Part shown: in pieces, positions 7,972 to 17,646 of the stretch | Layout: the number at the start of each line of letters is the position of its first letter | Numbering within the stretch: position 1 is the stretch's first letter | Assembly (NCBI RefSeq): GCF_023016115.1 | Contig: NZ_JALKBH010000005.1 | Coordinates: 62,001-126,000, forward strand | Length of the DNA stretch: 64,000 nt | From: Alcanivorax sp. S6407 | GTDB taxonomy: Bacteria; Pseudomonadota; Gammaproteobacteria; Pseudomonadales; Alcanivoracaceae | Direction: 5' to 3' | The notes under the pieces: generated by a model | Told to the model about the DNA's origin: nothing | The model's database searches: none | What the model saw: only the letters and a program-made list of their open reading frames with translations | Program-made: the position numbers and the translations under genes

Positions 7972-8234
7972 CTCACCAACAGGGCGTGTCCAGTTTTTAT
8001 GTGAGCCTGCCAGCTAGAGCGCTCACTCCACCCAAATTTTGGGGCATGCGGTATGAGTACAGCGCTGAGCGCGGGCTGCGTATAATTTCGCCCAGATAAC
8101 GGGCCTGACACCTCGCCATCGTAGGTGGAATGAGGCAAGGCTAGATCAAAAAACAACCAAAAGCCAGAGGCTATCTGCCGTTGGCTATAAAAGACAGGCG
8201 CCGCGTGTGTCTGCCACGAAATTAGGAAGCAGTA

Positions 8235-10388
8235 ATGCACCAACTCCAACACATCGAAGCCATCGAGAAGCGCCTGTGGAAGGCCGCAGATACCCTGCGT
8301 TCCAATTCCGAGCTGGCCAGCAACGAATACTTCATGCCCGTCATGGGTTTGATTTTCCTGCGCCATGCCTACAGCCGCTTTCTGAAGGTCAGGGCCGAGA
8401 TCGAGAAGACCCTGCCCAGCCGTGGCGGCAAAACCCGCGCGCTTACCAAGGAAGACTTTTCCCAGAAGGGCTCCATCTTCCTGCAAGAGCATGCCCAGTT
8501 CGACCACCTGGTCGCCCTGAGCGACGCGGATGATCGCGCCGAGGCTATCATCGAGGCTATGGAGTCCATCGAGAAGGACTACACCGGCCTGCAGGGCCAG
8601 CTGCCCAAGCAGGAATTTCGCGACATTCCCAACCAGGTACTGGGCCAGCTGTTACGGACCCTGAACCCGGACGAGTTGAAGCAGACCGATGGCGACATCT
8701 TTGGCCGTATCTATGAATATTTCCTTACCCAGTTTGCCGACCAGGGAGCGCACGATGGCGGTGAGTTCTTTACGCCCATCTCGTTGGTACAGTTGATTGT
8801 CAATGTCATTGAGCCCAGGAAGGGCAAGATCCTCGACCCGGCCTGTGGCTCGGGCGGCATGTTCGTGCAGAGCGCTCACTTCGTAGAAGAGCTGGAAAAG
8901 AACCCGGGTACAGAGCTGACCTTCTACGGTCATGAGAAGAATAAGACCACCACGCGCCTGGCCAAGATGAACCTGCGCACCCATGGCCTTGAGGGCAATA
9001 TCGCCGGGGGTAATGAGGCCATTACCTACTACAACGATCCCCATGAAGGCTTATGGGGCAATTGTGATTTCGTTATGGCCAATCCCCCCTTTAACGTGGA
9101 TGAGGTGGATGCCGAAAAGGTCGAAAATGACCGGCGTCTGCCCTTTGGGCTGCCGAGCGTCAATAAGGGCGGTAAGGTCTCCAACGGCAATTATCTGTGG
9201 ATCTCCTACTTCTACAGCTACCTGAACAACACTGGCCGCGCCGGCTTTGTGATGTCCTCGCAGGCATCCAGTGCCGGGGGGGGCGAAGCCAAAGTCAGGA
9301 AAGCCTTGGTCGAAACCGGTGATGTCGATGCCATGATCGATATACGCGGCAACTTCTTCTATACCCGCTCCGTTCCCTGCCAGCTTTGGTTTTTGAACAA
9401 GAATAAACCCAAACAACATAAAGATAAGGTGCTAATGCTCGATGCACGTAACGTGTATCGAAAGGTCACGCGTAAAATCTATGACTTCAGCCCCGAGCAG
9501 TTGGCCAACCTGACAAGCATCGTATGGCTATACCGTGGTGAGCAGGGAAGGTTCATCGAGCTGGTGCAAAGTCATATTACCAATGCGATTGATCATGCCT
9601 GGTATGCGTTTTCAATTGTGGAGGATGAAGGTGGCAAGGAAGTCGAGTACACACCCATAAATGATTTCCTCGAAATCATGGGCTCAATCGAGAAAGCGGT
9701 TGCGCCATTTTATGGTGGGCAAGCCGAAGAGTATAAAGCCCAGCTGGATGAATTCAGTAGTGCTTTAAAGCTGCTAAGCACCGATACCGAAGCTTTTGAT
9801 AGTCAGGTCGAGAAGACAGAGAAGGATTGGAGCAAGGGCAATTACGATAAACCTGCCCCACTATTGAAGCTGGTCGATAAAGGCGGAATGATTGAGCAGA
9901 TCGCCGAAACCTGTCGCGACACTATCAAACAGGTCGATCTGGTTTATAAGCTCGCGACTCGCCTGATCGAAACGGCCGAGAAGGAACTCGAAGCCAAAGC
10001 CTCCGAAGCCTGGGATGCCAGGCTAATCAGCTCTGGCAAGGATAGCTTGCGCAAGCAGGCCGAATCCGCCCGTGAAGAAGTGGTCGAAGAGCTTAAGCAG
10101 GCGCGTTATTTCTACAAGCAGGCCCATTGGCTGATGGTGCGTTTTCCAAAAGCCGAGTTGGTTGATGTGGAAGGCCTAGTAAAGTTGGTAAACATCAAAG
10201 AGATAGAAGCCAATGACTGGAGCCTGACTCCGGGTCGCTACGTAGGTGTGGCACCAGAGGAAGAAGATGAGGATTTTGACTTCGAGGATACTCTTCGTGA
10301 TATTCATGTTGAGCTTCAGGGATTGAATGAGGAGGCTGCACAGCTTGCTGACAAGATCGCCCAGAACTTCAAGGAGCTGGGGGTATGA
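8235..10388 (+). CDS. hsdM: Type I restriction-modification methyltransferase subunit
   Basis: This 717-residue N6-adenine methyltransferase subunit has an N-terminal helical HsdM domain. It carries the AdoMet motif DPACGSGGMF from residue 201 and the catalytic NPPF at 283-286. It methylates the host recognition site with HsdS and forms the restriction complex with HsdR. The protein is about 200 residues longer than usual, with a charged, probably coiled-coil C-terminal region containing many Glu and Lys and the acidic stretch EEEDEDFDFED. The ATG follows AGGAAG and its end overlaps hsdS by four bases. It is the first gene of a tight hsdM-hsdS-hsdR operon. Confidence 0.93.
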   Translation: MHQLQHIEAIEKRLWKAADTLRSNSELASNEYFMPVMGLIFLRHAYSRFLKVRAEIEKTLPSRGGKTRALTKEDFSQKGSIFLQEHAQFDHLVALSDADDRAEAIIEAMESIEKDYTGLQGQLPKQEFRDIPNQVLGQLLRTLNPDELKQTDGDIFGRIYEYFLTQFADQGAHDGGEFFTPISLVQLIVNVIEPRKGKILDPACGSGGMFVQSAHFVEELEKNPGTELTFYGHEKNKTTTRLAKMNLRTHGLEGNIAGGNEAITYYNDPHEGLWGNCDFVMANPPFNVDEVDAEKVENDRRLPFGLPSVNKGGKVSNGNYLWISYFYSYLNNTGRAGFVMSSQASSAGGGEAKVRKALVETGDVDAMIDIRGNFFYTRSVPCQLWFLNKNKPKQHKDKVLMLDARNVYRKVTRKIYDFSPEQLANLTSIVWLYRGEQGRFIELVQSHITNAIDHAWYAFSIVEDEGGKEVEYTPINDFLEIMGSIEKAVAPFYGGQAEEYKAQLDEFSSALKLLSTDTEAFDSQVEKTEKDWSKGNYDKPAPLLKLVDKGGMIEQIAETCRDTIKQVDLVYKLATRLIETAEKELEAKASEAWDARLISSGKDSLRKQAESAREEVVEELKQARYFYKQAHWLMVRFPKAELVDVEGLVKLVNIKEIEANDWSLTPGRYVGVAPEEEDEDFDFEDTLRDIHVELQGLNEEAAQLADKIAQNFKELGV

Positions 10389-11593
10389 TGGGTACTATTG
10401 AGGTTCGAGTTGGCGACCTCGGTGAGGTGGTAACAGGAAAAACACCGAGCAAGAAAGAGGCCAAATATTTTGATGGCGAATTCCAGTTTGTGACTCCTTC
10501 GGATTTGAGTTTTAAGCACTATTACTGCAGAAAAACTGAGGTCACTGTCACTGAAGAGGCCAAAAGTAAACACAAAAATCAGTTTGTTCCTGCTGAGTCT
10601 GTGATGTTTACTTGCATAGGAAACACAATTGGGAAGTGCGCAATTTCTTCTGAATTGTGTCTTACTAATCAACAAATAAACACAATAGTTCCTGGTGATG
10701 AAAATGAATCGAAATTTATCTATTATTTTCTTAATCACTATATGGAAGTGTTTAGAGGGATAGGGTTGAGTGGTGGGGCGGCAACACCCATCATTAATAA
10801 AACCAGCTTTTCATCTGTGAAACTTAAAGCTCCTTACAGAGAGAAGTGGCCAGAAATTGGTAGGCTTTTAAGCGCTTACGATGACCTCATCGAAAACAAC
10901 CGCCGCCGCATTCAGTTATTGGAAGAATCCGCTCGGCTGCTTTACAAGGAATGGTTTGTGCATTTGCGCTTCCCCGGCCACGAGCACGTCAAAATAAAGG
11001 ATGGCGTCCCGGAGGGGTGGTCTGAAGGAATTGTTTCTGATTTCTATAATACCGCATCAGGTGGGACGCCAAGTCGGAAAAATCTGGATTTCTATACTGG
11101 CGACATAAGCTGGATAAAGACTGGCGAGCTGAAGGATGGTTTTATTGTAAATTCCGAGGAGAAGATCACGGAAGAGGCGATCAAAAATTCGTCTGCAAAG
11201 CTGTTTCCCGTACATACGGTTTTGGTGGCCATGTACGGTGCCACAATTGGCCAAACGGGAATACTTGCTGTGGAGTCTGCATCAAATCAGGCATGTTGTG
11301 CGCTTATGCCAAAGGAAAAGATAGCGAACTATATCTACGCCTACCTGTTTTTGAGGGAAAATAAGGCAGGCCTCATAGGGCGGAGCAAGGGAGCTGCTCA
11401 GAATAATATAAGTCAAGATATCGTTAAGTCATTCAAAATGATAATGCCGTCGGGGATTATTATGTCTTTATTTTTCGACAATCTTAGCCCTGTGTTTTGC
11501 CAATTGCTGGCGCTCCAGCAACAAAATATCAAGCTGGAAAAAGCTAGAGATATATTGCTTCCTCGCCTGATGTCAGGAGGTCTCGCTGTATGA
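10385..11593 (+). CDS. hsdS: Type I restriction-modification specificity subunit
   Basis: This 402-residue specificity subunit has two target-recognition domains, roughly residues 1-160 and 210-360. Each is followed by a conserved helix, for example LLSAYDDLIENNRRRIQLLEE after the first and LALQQQNIKLEKARDILLPRL at the end. Each domain reads one half of a bipartite DNA site; the site itself cannot be read from sequence. The gene is clearly richer in A and T than hsdM and hsdR, as is common for specificity genes exchanged by recombination. It overlaps both neighbours by four bases. Confidence 0.92.
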   Translation: MMGTIEVRVGDLGEVVTGKTPSKKEAKYFDGEFQFVTPSDLSFKHYYCRKTEVTVTEEAKSKHKNQFVPAESVMFTCIGNTIGKCAISSELCLTNQQINTIVPGDENESKFIYYFLNHYMEVFRGIGLSGGAATPIINKTSFSSVKLKAPYREKWPEIGRLLSAYDDLIENNRRRIQLLEESARLLYKEWFVHLRFPGHEHVKIKDGVPEGWSEGIVSDFYNTASGGTPSRKNLDFYTGDISWIKTGELKDGFIVNSEEKITEEAIKNSSAKLFPVHTVLVAMYGATIGQTGILAVESASNQACCALMPKEKIANYIYAYLFLRENKAGLIGRSKGAAQNNISQDIVKSFKMIMPSGIIMSLFFDNLSPVFCQLLALQQQNIKLEKARDILLPRLMSGGLAV

Positions 11594-14500
11594 ATACAAT
11601 GACGGAAGATGTTCTGGTCCAGAAAACAACAGCGGATTACCTGCTGAATGAGCTAGGCTGGAATGAGTCCGTCTTTGCTATGGAGGAAACGCTTGGCACC
11701 GAAGGGATGCTAGGCCGCGAAAGCGAAACAGATATAGTCCTTACCCGTTATCTGGGTGAGGCTTTAATCAAATTAAACCCCGGCCTGCCTGATGAGGCCT
11801 ATCAGGATGCGATCCGCCAGATTCTTGAGGTAAACCTTTCCCAGTCGATGCTTGGCATCAACCACGAAAAGGATAAGCTCTATAAGGAAGGCGTGTTGGT
11901 TACGTTCAAGAATGACAAGGGCGAGCGTCAAAGCAAGCGTCTACGTGTTTTTGATTACGACAACCCTGACAACAACCACTTCCTGATTGTTCGTGAGCTT
12001 TGGGTCAAGGGTGATATCTATCGCCGCAGGGCAGACCTAGTTGGTTTTGTTAATGGTATTCCGTTGATCTTTATGGAGGTAAAAAACCTGCATAAGGATG
12101 TAAAGGCTGCCTACGAGCAAAACTTCAACGACTATAAAGATACGGTGCCGCACCTGTTCTACCACAATGTCATGGTGATTCTGGGTAATGGCGTTGAGGC
12201 AAAAATTGGTTCGCTATCTTCCAAATATGAGCACTTCAATGAGTGGAAGCGTTTGCATGAGGAAGAGCCCGGTGTGGTTGATATGGAAACCTTGCTTAAG
12301 GGTGTGTGCAGCAAGCCGAACCTGCTCGATATATTCGAGAACTACACCATCTTCGATGATTCCAGCGGCAAGCTGATCAAGATTGTGGCGCGTAATCACC
12401 AGTTTCTGGGTGTAAACCGCGCTGTGGAGGCCGTCAGGAACAAGGAGAGCCTAGCGGGAAAGCTCGGGGTCTTCTGGCATACCCAGGGCTCAGGTAAGTC
12501 CTACTCCATTGTTTTCTTTGCAAAAAAAGTCCATCGCAAGCTGGGTGGCAATTATACCTTTCTCGTCCTCACCGACCGGGATGATCTGGACACACAGATC
12601 TACAAGACCTTTGCGGGGGTTGGCCTGGTAGATAATGACAAGGACCCGTGTCGGGCTGCCAGTGGCCGCCATCTGGAGGAGCTGCTGGGGCAGCACAAGG
12701 CCTTTGTGTTCTCGCTGATCCAGAAATTCAACGACCCGAACATGACCGGCTCCCCGCGGGACGACATCATCGTGATCACCGATGAGGCCCACAGGACACA
12801 GTACGGGACGCTGTCCCTCAATATGCGCAACGCCCTGCCGAACGCCAGCTACATTGGCTTCACGGGCACGCCGTTGCTCAAGGACGATGAGATCACCCGC
12901 AAGGTGTTCGGGGAATACGTCTCCACCTATGACTTCCAGCGAGCTGTCGAGGATAAGGCTACGGTGCCCTTGTACTACGATGCGCGCGGGGAAAAGCTCA
13001 TCTTTACCACGGAGGATGGCACGGAATACCCGGTGTCAGACCCCAAATCCCTCAATGACCGCATCGCCGAGAAGCTCGAGGAGTTCGAGATTGATGACGT
13101 GGACGTTCAGCAGCGCCTGGAACGGGAGCTGAAGCGGGACTACCATATCGTGACCTCCTCCAGCCGGCTGGAACAGATCGCCCAGGATTTCGTCCAGCAT
13201 TATGCAGAGGGCTGGGAGAGCGGCAAAGCCATGCTGGTGTGTATCGACAAGCTCACCTGCGTGCGGATGTACAACCTTATCCAGGCGCAATGGCTGGCCC
13301 ATATCGAGCACCTGGAAAAGCAGATTGACGCGGTGGCCTATGACGAGCAGGAGACCGTGTTCCGTCGTCGCCAGCTGGCCTGGATGAAGGAGACGCTGAT
13401 GGCGGTGATCGTCAGTGAAGAGCAGGGCGAGGTGGCCAAATTCCAGAAGTGGGGGCTGGACATCACCCCCCATCGGCGCCTGTTCAAGGAGGGCTTCACC
13501 CTTGAGGATGGCAAGCGTCTCAATGTCGAAGCGGCGTTCAAGCGCGAGGAGCACCCCTTCCGCGTGGCCATCGTCTGTGCCATGTGGCTCACCGGCTTCG
13601 ATGTGCCCACGCTGTCTACCCTTTACCTGGACAAGCCACTCAAGGCCCACACTCTGATGCAGGCCATTGCACGCGCCAACCGGGTGGCCGAGGGCAAGAA
13701 CAATGGCTTGATCGTCGATTACTGCGGCATCCTGAAAAACCTGCGCAAGGCGCTGGCGGATTTCGGTGGCGCCGGTGACGATGCGCGCGGTGGAAATGGG
13801 GAGCAGGACCCGACCCGGCCCAGTGAAGAGCTGTTGGCTGAGTTGGCAGAGGCCATTGCCCTGGTGAAGTCCCATCTGGACGAATCCAGTATTGGTTTTG
13901 CGGATATCATCGAGGCGCACGGCTTCGCACGAAACAAGGCTATTAATGATGCCAAAGAAGCCATCAACCAGAACGACCAGACCCGCAAGCAGTTTGAGGT
14001 CATGGCCCGCGAGGTGTTCAAGAAGTTCAAGGCCTGCATCAACATCCGGCCAGAGATCAACGACTACCGGTTGGACCGGGACGCAATTAATATTATCTAT
14101 AAGTCGTTACAGAATGATCGGGAAAATGCCGATATAAGCCATATCATTATGGAGCTGCACCAGCTGGTTGACCAGGCTGTGGAGGTCCGTGAACCGGCAC
14201 CTGAAGAATCGAAGATCTATGACATTAGCAAAATTGACTTCGATCTGTTGCGTCGTGAGTTTGAAAAGGTAAGTAACAAACGCACCACGGTGGTGAATCT
14301 GCGCGACGCCATCGAAGACAAGCTCAGAACCATGCTTAGCGAGAACCCGCTAAGAACGGATTACCAGAAGCGGTTTGAGGAAATTGTCTCCGAGTACAAC
14401 AGCGAGAAGGACCGCCAGACCATCGAGCAAACGTTTGAAGAGCTCATGCGCTTCGTCCAGTCGTTGGATCAGGAAGATGAACGGGCCATGAGGGAGAACC

Positions 14501-14820
14501 TTACCAAGGAAACGCTGGCGCTCTTCGACATGCTCAAGAAGCCGGGTCTGATCAAGAGCCAGATTGCCCAGATCAAGAAAGTCGCCGTAGAGCTACTCGA
14601 GACTCTCAAGGCAGAGCAGCTTGCGGTGGATAACTGGCGCGCGCGAGAGGGTACCCGTGATGCAGTGAAACAGCGCATTTACGATTTTTTGTATGACGAA
14701 AATACCGGGCTGCCTGTGGATGGGTACGAAGAGGACGATATCCAGCAACTCACCGAGGCAGTGTATCAGCATGTGCTGAGGGTCTATCCGAAGCTGCCGT
14801 CCCCGATTTATTCGGCTTAA
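11590..14820 (+). CDS. hsdR: Type I restriction endonuclease subunit
   Basis: This 1076-residue motor-nuclease subunit has a PD-(D/E)xK nuclease domain with D149, E163 and K165 (MEVK). A superfamily 2 helicase follows, with Walker A TQGSGKS around residues 298-304 and DEAH at 398-401 (ITDEAHRTQYG). The helicase motif III/VI region includes GFTGTPL and QAIARANRV. The complex translocates unmodified DNA and cuts at a distance. Length and motif order are those of complete HsdR proteins, and no frameshift is seen. A second ATG at 11599 is an alternative start. Confidence 0.95.
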   Translation: MNTMTEDVLVQKTTADYLLNELGWNESVFAMEETLGTEGMLGRESETDIVLTRYLGEALIKLNPGLPDEAYQDAIRQILEVNLSQSMLGINHEKDKLYKEGVLVTFKNDKGERQSKRLRVFDYDNPDNNHFLIVRELWVKGDIYRRRADLVGFVNGIPLIFMEVKNLHKDVKAAYEQNFNDYKDTVPHLFYHNVMVILGNGVEAKIGSLSSKYEHFNEWKRLHEEEPGVVDMETLLKGVCSKPNLLDIFENYTIFDDSSGKLIKIVARNHQFLGVNRAVEAVRNKESLAGKLGVFWHTQGSGKSYSIVFFAKKVHRKLGGNYTFLVLTDRDDLDTQIYKTFAGVGLVDNDKDPCRAASGRHLEELLGQHKAFVFSLIQKFNDPNMTGSPRDDIIVITDEAHRTQYGTLSLNMRNALPNASYIGFTGTPLLKDDEITRKVFGEYVSTYDFQRAVEDKATVPLYYDARGEKLIFTTEDGTEYPVSDPKSLNDRIAEKLEEFEIDDVDVQQRLERELKRDYHIVTSSSRLEQIAQDFVQHYAEGWESGKAMLVCIDKLTCVRMYNLIQAQWLAHIEHLEKQIDAVAYDEQETVFRRRQLAWMKETLMAVIVSEEQGEVAKFQKWGLDITPHRRLFKEGFTLEDGKRLNVEAAFKREEHPFRVAIVCAMWLTGFDVPTLSTLYLDKPLKAHTLMQAIARANRVAEGKNNGLIVDYCGILKNLRKALADFGGAGDDARGGNGEQDPTRPSEELLAELAEAIALVKSHLDESSIGFADIIEAHGFARNKAINDAKEAINQNDQTRKQFEVMAREVFKKFKACINIRPEINDYRLDRDAINIIYKSLQNDRENADISHIIMELHQLVDQAVEVREPAPEESKIYDISKIDFDLLRREFEKVSNKRTTVVNLRDAIEDKLRTMLSENPLRTDYQKRFEEIVSEYNSEKDRQTIEQTFEELMRFVQSLDQEDERAMRENLTKETLALFDMLKKPGLIKSQIAQIKKVAVELLETLKAEQLAVDNWRAREGTRDAVKQRIYDFLYDENTGLPVDGYEEDDIQQLTEAVYQHVLRVYPKLPSPIYSA

Positions 14821-14928
14821 TAACCTGTTGTGCAAATTAGTCGGTATATTTGGCCTGACAACCCGTAAAGCAGAAATTCAACGTGCAAGAAAAACTGGAA
14901 ATTTTCGAGACTGCGTTGTTAGAGGCTT

Positions 14929-15405
14929 TTAATTACTGCTTTTCTCTATCATATACATGGGAACTTCAATGACTTCTTTCATTCCCATTCTGGCAGACAT
15001 GTTTTGCAAATACTCTCGCCAATATGGCCATACATGATAGGCAACATTGTTCTCCGAAAACGCTCTGACCTCATCTTCTGTCAGTTTTCGCTGACAATTA
15101 TAGCGAGCGCAAAAGCTACCAATGATTTCTAACTGTGGCTCGTAGTTTTCTATGTCAGTATCTTCCTCCGATCCTACAAGCCTGAACCCGAGTGTATAGA
15201 TAAACCTGTAGCCTTGAATGTCATCGTCATTAGCAAGTTGCAGCTCCTCTGCCAGCTCCAGGGCCTTAAAAGACTGTGATAAAGAGGTTTCTGCATCAAT
15301 GCTGGAAGGGTCAAAGTCATTTCGAGTTTTACAATATCCGTGATCAAGGTTTACAGATTGTATAGCCAGACATTGCTGCGCCGCTTTCAGTGCTTCTGAT
15401 GCCAT
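14929..15405 (-). CDS. SecB-like chaperone of a toxin-antitoxin-chaperone locus
   Basis: This 158-residue protein has the C-terminal signature of SecB-like chaperones: an alternating strand region (YEPQLEIIGSFCARYNC) followed by VAYHVWPYWREYLQ and SARMGM. Its start codon overlaps the antitoxin stop as TAATG. In toxin-antitoxin-chaperone systems, such as Mycobacterium tuberculosis Rv1955-Rv1957, a dedicated SecB-like protein binds the antitoxin tail and protects it from degradation. The gene order toxin, antitoxin, chaperone is the same here. Base composition is AT-richer than the core genes, fitting transfer. A role in general protein export is less likely because of the operon. Confidence 0.75.
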   Translation of the reverse strand: MASEALKAAQQCLAIQSVNLDHGYCKTRNDFDPSSIDAETSLSQSFKALELAEELQLANDDDIQGYRFIYTLGFRLVGSEEDTDIENYEPQLEIIGSFCARYNCQRKLTEDEVRAFSENNVAYHVWPYWREYLQNMSARMGMKEVIEVPMYMIEKSSN

Positions 15406-15836
15406 TAAGCTGCAACCCCATTGCTTTTGTGCCAGGTTTTGTCGCCATTTTGGAAAATAGGCGTAGCTTTCACGACGCCAAGTCGCGGCTGGCGTACCGG
15501 GATGTCTTGCCAGCTAGCATTTTTTGTAAGTTCGCATTGATTGGAGTGGTCGCGAGTGAACTTGATTTCAGGGGTCACGCCCAACGCAAAGCAGATGTCA
15601 GCAAGGGAGCCCAGTGTCATGTTGCGGGAGCCGCTCAAAAGTTGAGTAATATAAGAGCGGGACTTGCCAAGATGGCGGGCAAGCGTAACCTTGCTAACTT
15701 GAAGTTTTTCAAGCAACACAATCAGGTCTTCAGTGACGTTATATATCAACTCTTCTCTTGCTAAAGCTCTATCTTCTGCGCGGCTGAATTCTTTATCTGG
15801 GGAATAGAACATATCGCGTGCTTGTTTAGCGGTCAT
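15405..15836 (-). CDS. HigA-like antitoxin with a C-terminal chaperone-addiction tail
   Basis: This 143-residue antitoxin has an Xre-type HTH at about residues 45-95 (VSKVTLARHLGKSRSYITQL, then LGSLADICFALGV). The HTH is followed by about 45 extra residues containing several tryptophans and hydrophobics (NASWQDIPV and KTWHKS). In SecB-linked systems this tail is the chaperone-addiction segment that makes the antitoxin unstable unless the chaperone binds. The start is the ATG at 15836, eight bases after a GAGGAG site; an ATG six bases upstream is too close to it. It overlaps the toxin gene by 11 bases and the chaperone by one. Confidence 0.75.
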   Translation of the reverse strand: MTAKQARDMFYSPDKEFSRAEDRALAREELIYNVTEDLIVLLEKLQVSKVTLARHLGKSRSYITQLLSGSRNMTLGSLADICFALGVTPEIKFTRDHSNQCELTKNASWQDIPVRQPRLGVVKATPIFQNGDKTWHKSNGVAA

Positions 15837-16251
15837 CGCCATTCTCCTCAATTCTTCGCCAATTTCGGCCAACCTTGTCGGTATCTCTCTCATCGAGATC
15901 GTTGTAATCCTTGTACACATAGTGGCTGATGAACCATGTGCCGGGAACGCGATCTGAGAGCCAGCAGTAGCCCCTGATGGGAATTCTCTTTAAGGCTCTA
16001 AACTTTTTTCTGCGCTGCTGGCCTGGACAAGAAGGGAGCTGTCCCTCCGAGGGGAAGTTTTCATTGGACATCTCTCCGCCATCAGCTAAACGTTTTATCT
16101 GCAAGGCCATCTGTGTTGTCAGCGATTTGGCTTTATTTGCCTTCACTTTTTTGAGGGCATCGTAGAAGGAATCCAAGGCACCTTCGCAATGAACAACCTT
16201 ATATCTCTTCCCATGATAGGAAGGTTTGGGTTGGATTTGGTCCTTCGGCAC
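15826..16251 (-). CDS. HigB-like (RelE superfamily) toxin
   Basis: This protein of about 141 residues is at the head of the three-gene unit. It starts at a GTG (16251-16249) behind an AGGA site; a TTG six bases upstream is an alternative. The C-terminal half, IPIRGYCWLSDRV then WFISHYVYKDYNDL, has the basic and aromatic strand pattern of HigB/RelE ribosome-dependent mRNA interferases. The closing helix KVGRNWRRIEE also fits. Such toxins cut mRNA on the ribosome and stop growth. I identify it mainly from position and fold-like pattern, so the exact family is less certain than the locus type. Confidence 0.65.
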   Translation of the reverse strand: MPKDQIQPKPSYHGKRYKVVHCEGALDSFYDALKKVKANKAKSLTTQMALQIKRLADGGEMSNENFPSEGQLPSCPGQQRRKKFRALKRIPIRGYCWLSDRVPGTWFISHYVYKDYNDLDERDTDKVGRNWRRIEENGDDR

Positions 16252-16257
16252 GCGCAA

Positions 16258-16518
16258 TCCTATGTTAATTTATATGTTAACAGCAATATTTAAATGATGA
16301 GTGGCCTAATTTGACCCCTGACAGAACAGCTGGAGCCAAGCAGATGGCAAATGCGCTGATCAAAAGATCAGTATTAAACAGTGCTCATAGGTTAAAAGAT
16401 TAGGGTATCTGTTGCTAGTCACGCAATAAAGTTAGAGGCTTGGCTTGGTCAGTTAATTCTTTTAAATCAGTTCGATACGGCCTTCGCGTGCAGTCAGGCT
16501 CCCGCAGAGGGACGGCTT
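16258..16518 (-). promoter_or_regulatory. Promoter region of the toxin-antitoxin-chaperone operon
   Basis: This gap separates the end of jetD from the toxin gene. Close to the toxin start, at 16262-16281, is an AT-rich dyad with TTAA cores (TGTTAAC on one side and GTTAA on the other). It is a plausible operator for the HigA-like protein. The rest holds no evident gene. Confidence 0.4.
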
Positions 16519-17646
16519 TTACGGGATGTGGATGGTTTCCTGGTCGAGGGATTTGCCGTGTTGTCTGAGGGCGGGGAGTAGGGTGGTGTCGGTGTAGGGG
16601 CAGCCGGTGGTGCCGGGGTCGGTTTGGTTTTGTTTGCTGGTTTGTTCCGGGGTGTGGCCGCCGCCGGTGTTGAGGATTTCCAGCATGGGTTGGTAGCCCG
16701 GTTGCCAGGCTTGCAGGGTGGGCAGGCTGTTTCTCAGGGCTTTGAGGATGCCCATGCCGGCGTAGTCCAGGTCGCCCCAGAAGTGGCATTCCATTTGTTC
16801 ATCCAGCCCCTTATTTCCAAAAAGCGCCTTGAACCGCTCCGGGTCGCTGCCGGGGAGGAAGGCGAAGCGGGTGTGTTCGCTGCTCAGGCGGGTGGCGCTG
16901 GCGCGGAATCCGCCGCTGTAGAGCAGGGCATAGTCTTCGGGCGGGTTTTCTACCAGGCGCAGGAAGCTGTCCTGGTTTTCGACGATGAGCAGTTTGCTGA
17001 AGCCGGGTGGGGCCCAGGCGGTGAGCAGCAGTGGCCGGGGTTGAATGCCGTTGGCCTTGTCGCCGTAGAGTTTCAGTAGTAGTTCATGGCGATTGTCGAG
17101 GGCCTTTGAGTCGCCCTTGAAACAGCGGGCGGCGATTTCTCGTAGTGTCAGGTTTTTATCAAGGTGCTGTTCGACGTTGGCGAAGGCGTTGACGATGTCT
17201 GCCGGGATGAGGCCGGGGATTTGTGGCTTTTGATTCAGCAGGGTTTCGCCGTTGTCGATGAAGGTGGCGGCGTGTTGGTTGATGGCTTGTTGCCATGCCT
17301 GTTCTACCGGGTCTTGTTTGGGGCGGTTCAGCCAGTCTCTTAATAGTGGTTCGCTGTCCGGGTTCAGTCGGCACTGGGCGTTTTCGTAGGGCTCCTGAAA
17401 AGCGCTGCGTTTGTTGTCCAGGCGGATCTCGAAGATGTCGTGGTCGCGGGCGATTTGTTGCAGGAGTTGCCAGCGGCCCTGAGTGTCTTCGTTGAAGTCG
17501 TAGAGGGCCGGCAGGGTGCTTTTCTTGATGCGACGGGTGATGGCCCGCGCGCGTTCGCCGTCTTCACTTTTTTCAAGCTTGTCCAGAAACCAGCCCAGCC
17601 ACTTGGCCAGCCAGGGCTCGTCCTTGAGCCAGATGGGCGTGGTCAT
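16519..17646 (-). CDS. jetD: Wadjet system protein JetD (Toprim-type nuclease subunit)
   Basis: This 375-residue protein ends the Wadjet operon. Its ATG (17646) overlaps the jetC stop as ATGA. The C-terminal half carries a Toprim-like pattern: LLIVENQDSF with the acidic Glu, then CHFWGDLDYAGMGIL with the D-x-D pair. JetD dimers cut closed circular DNA that has been extruded by the JetABC condensin. The N-terminal part, with RRIKKSTLPALYDFNE, is the arm domain found in the family. No damage to the catalytic region is seen, so the system may be active. Confidence 0.85.
   Translation of the reverse strand: MTTPIWLKDEPWLAKWLGWFLDKLEKSEDGERARAITRRIKKSTLPALYDFNEDTQGRWQLLQQIARDHDIFEIRLDNKRSAFQEPYENAQCRLNPDSEPLLRDWLNRPKQDPVEQAWQQAINQHAATFIDNGETLLNQKPQIPGLIPADIVNAFANVEQHLDKNLTLREIAARCFKGDSKALDNRHELLLKLYGDKANGIQPRPLLLTAWAPPGFSKLLIVENQDSFLRLVENPPEDYALLYSGGFRASATRLSSEHTRFAFLPGSDPERFKALFGNKGLDEQMECHFWGDLDYAGMGILKALRNSLPTLQAWQPGYQPMLEILNTGGGHTPEQTSKQNQTDPGTTGCPYTDTTLLPALRQHGKSLDQETIHIP

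Noticed and set aside
13036-13920. Open frame of almost 300 codons on the minus strand inside hsdR
   Set aside because: It is antisense to the helicase motifs and shows no family features; GC-rich codon bias explains it.
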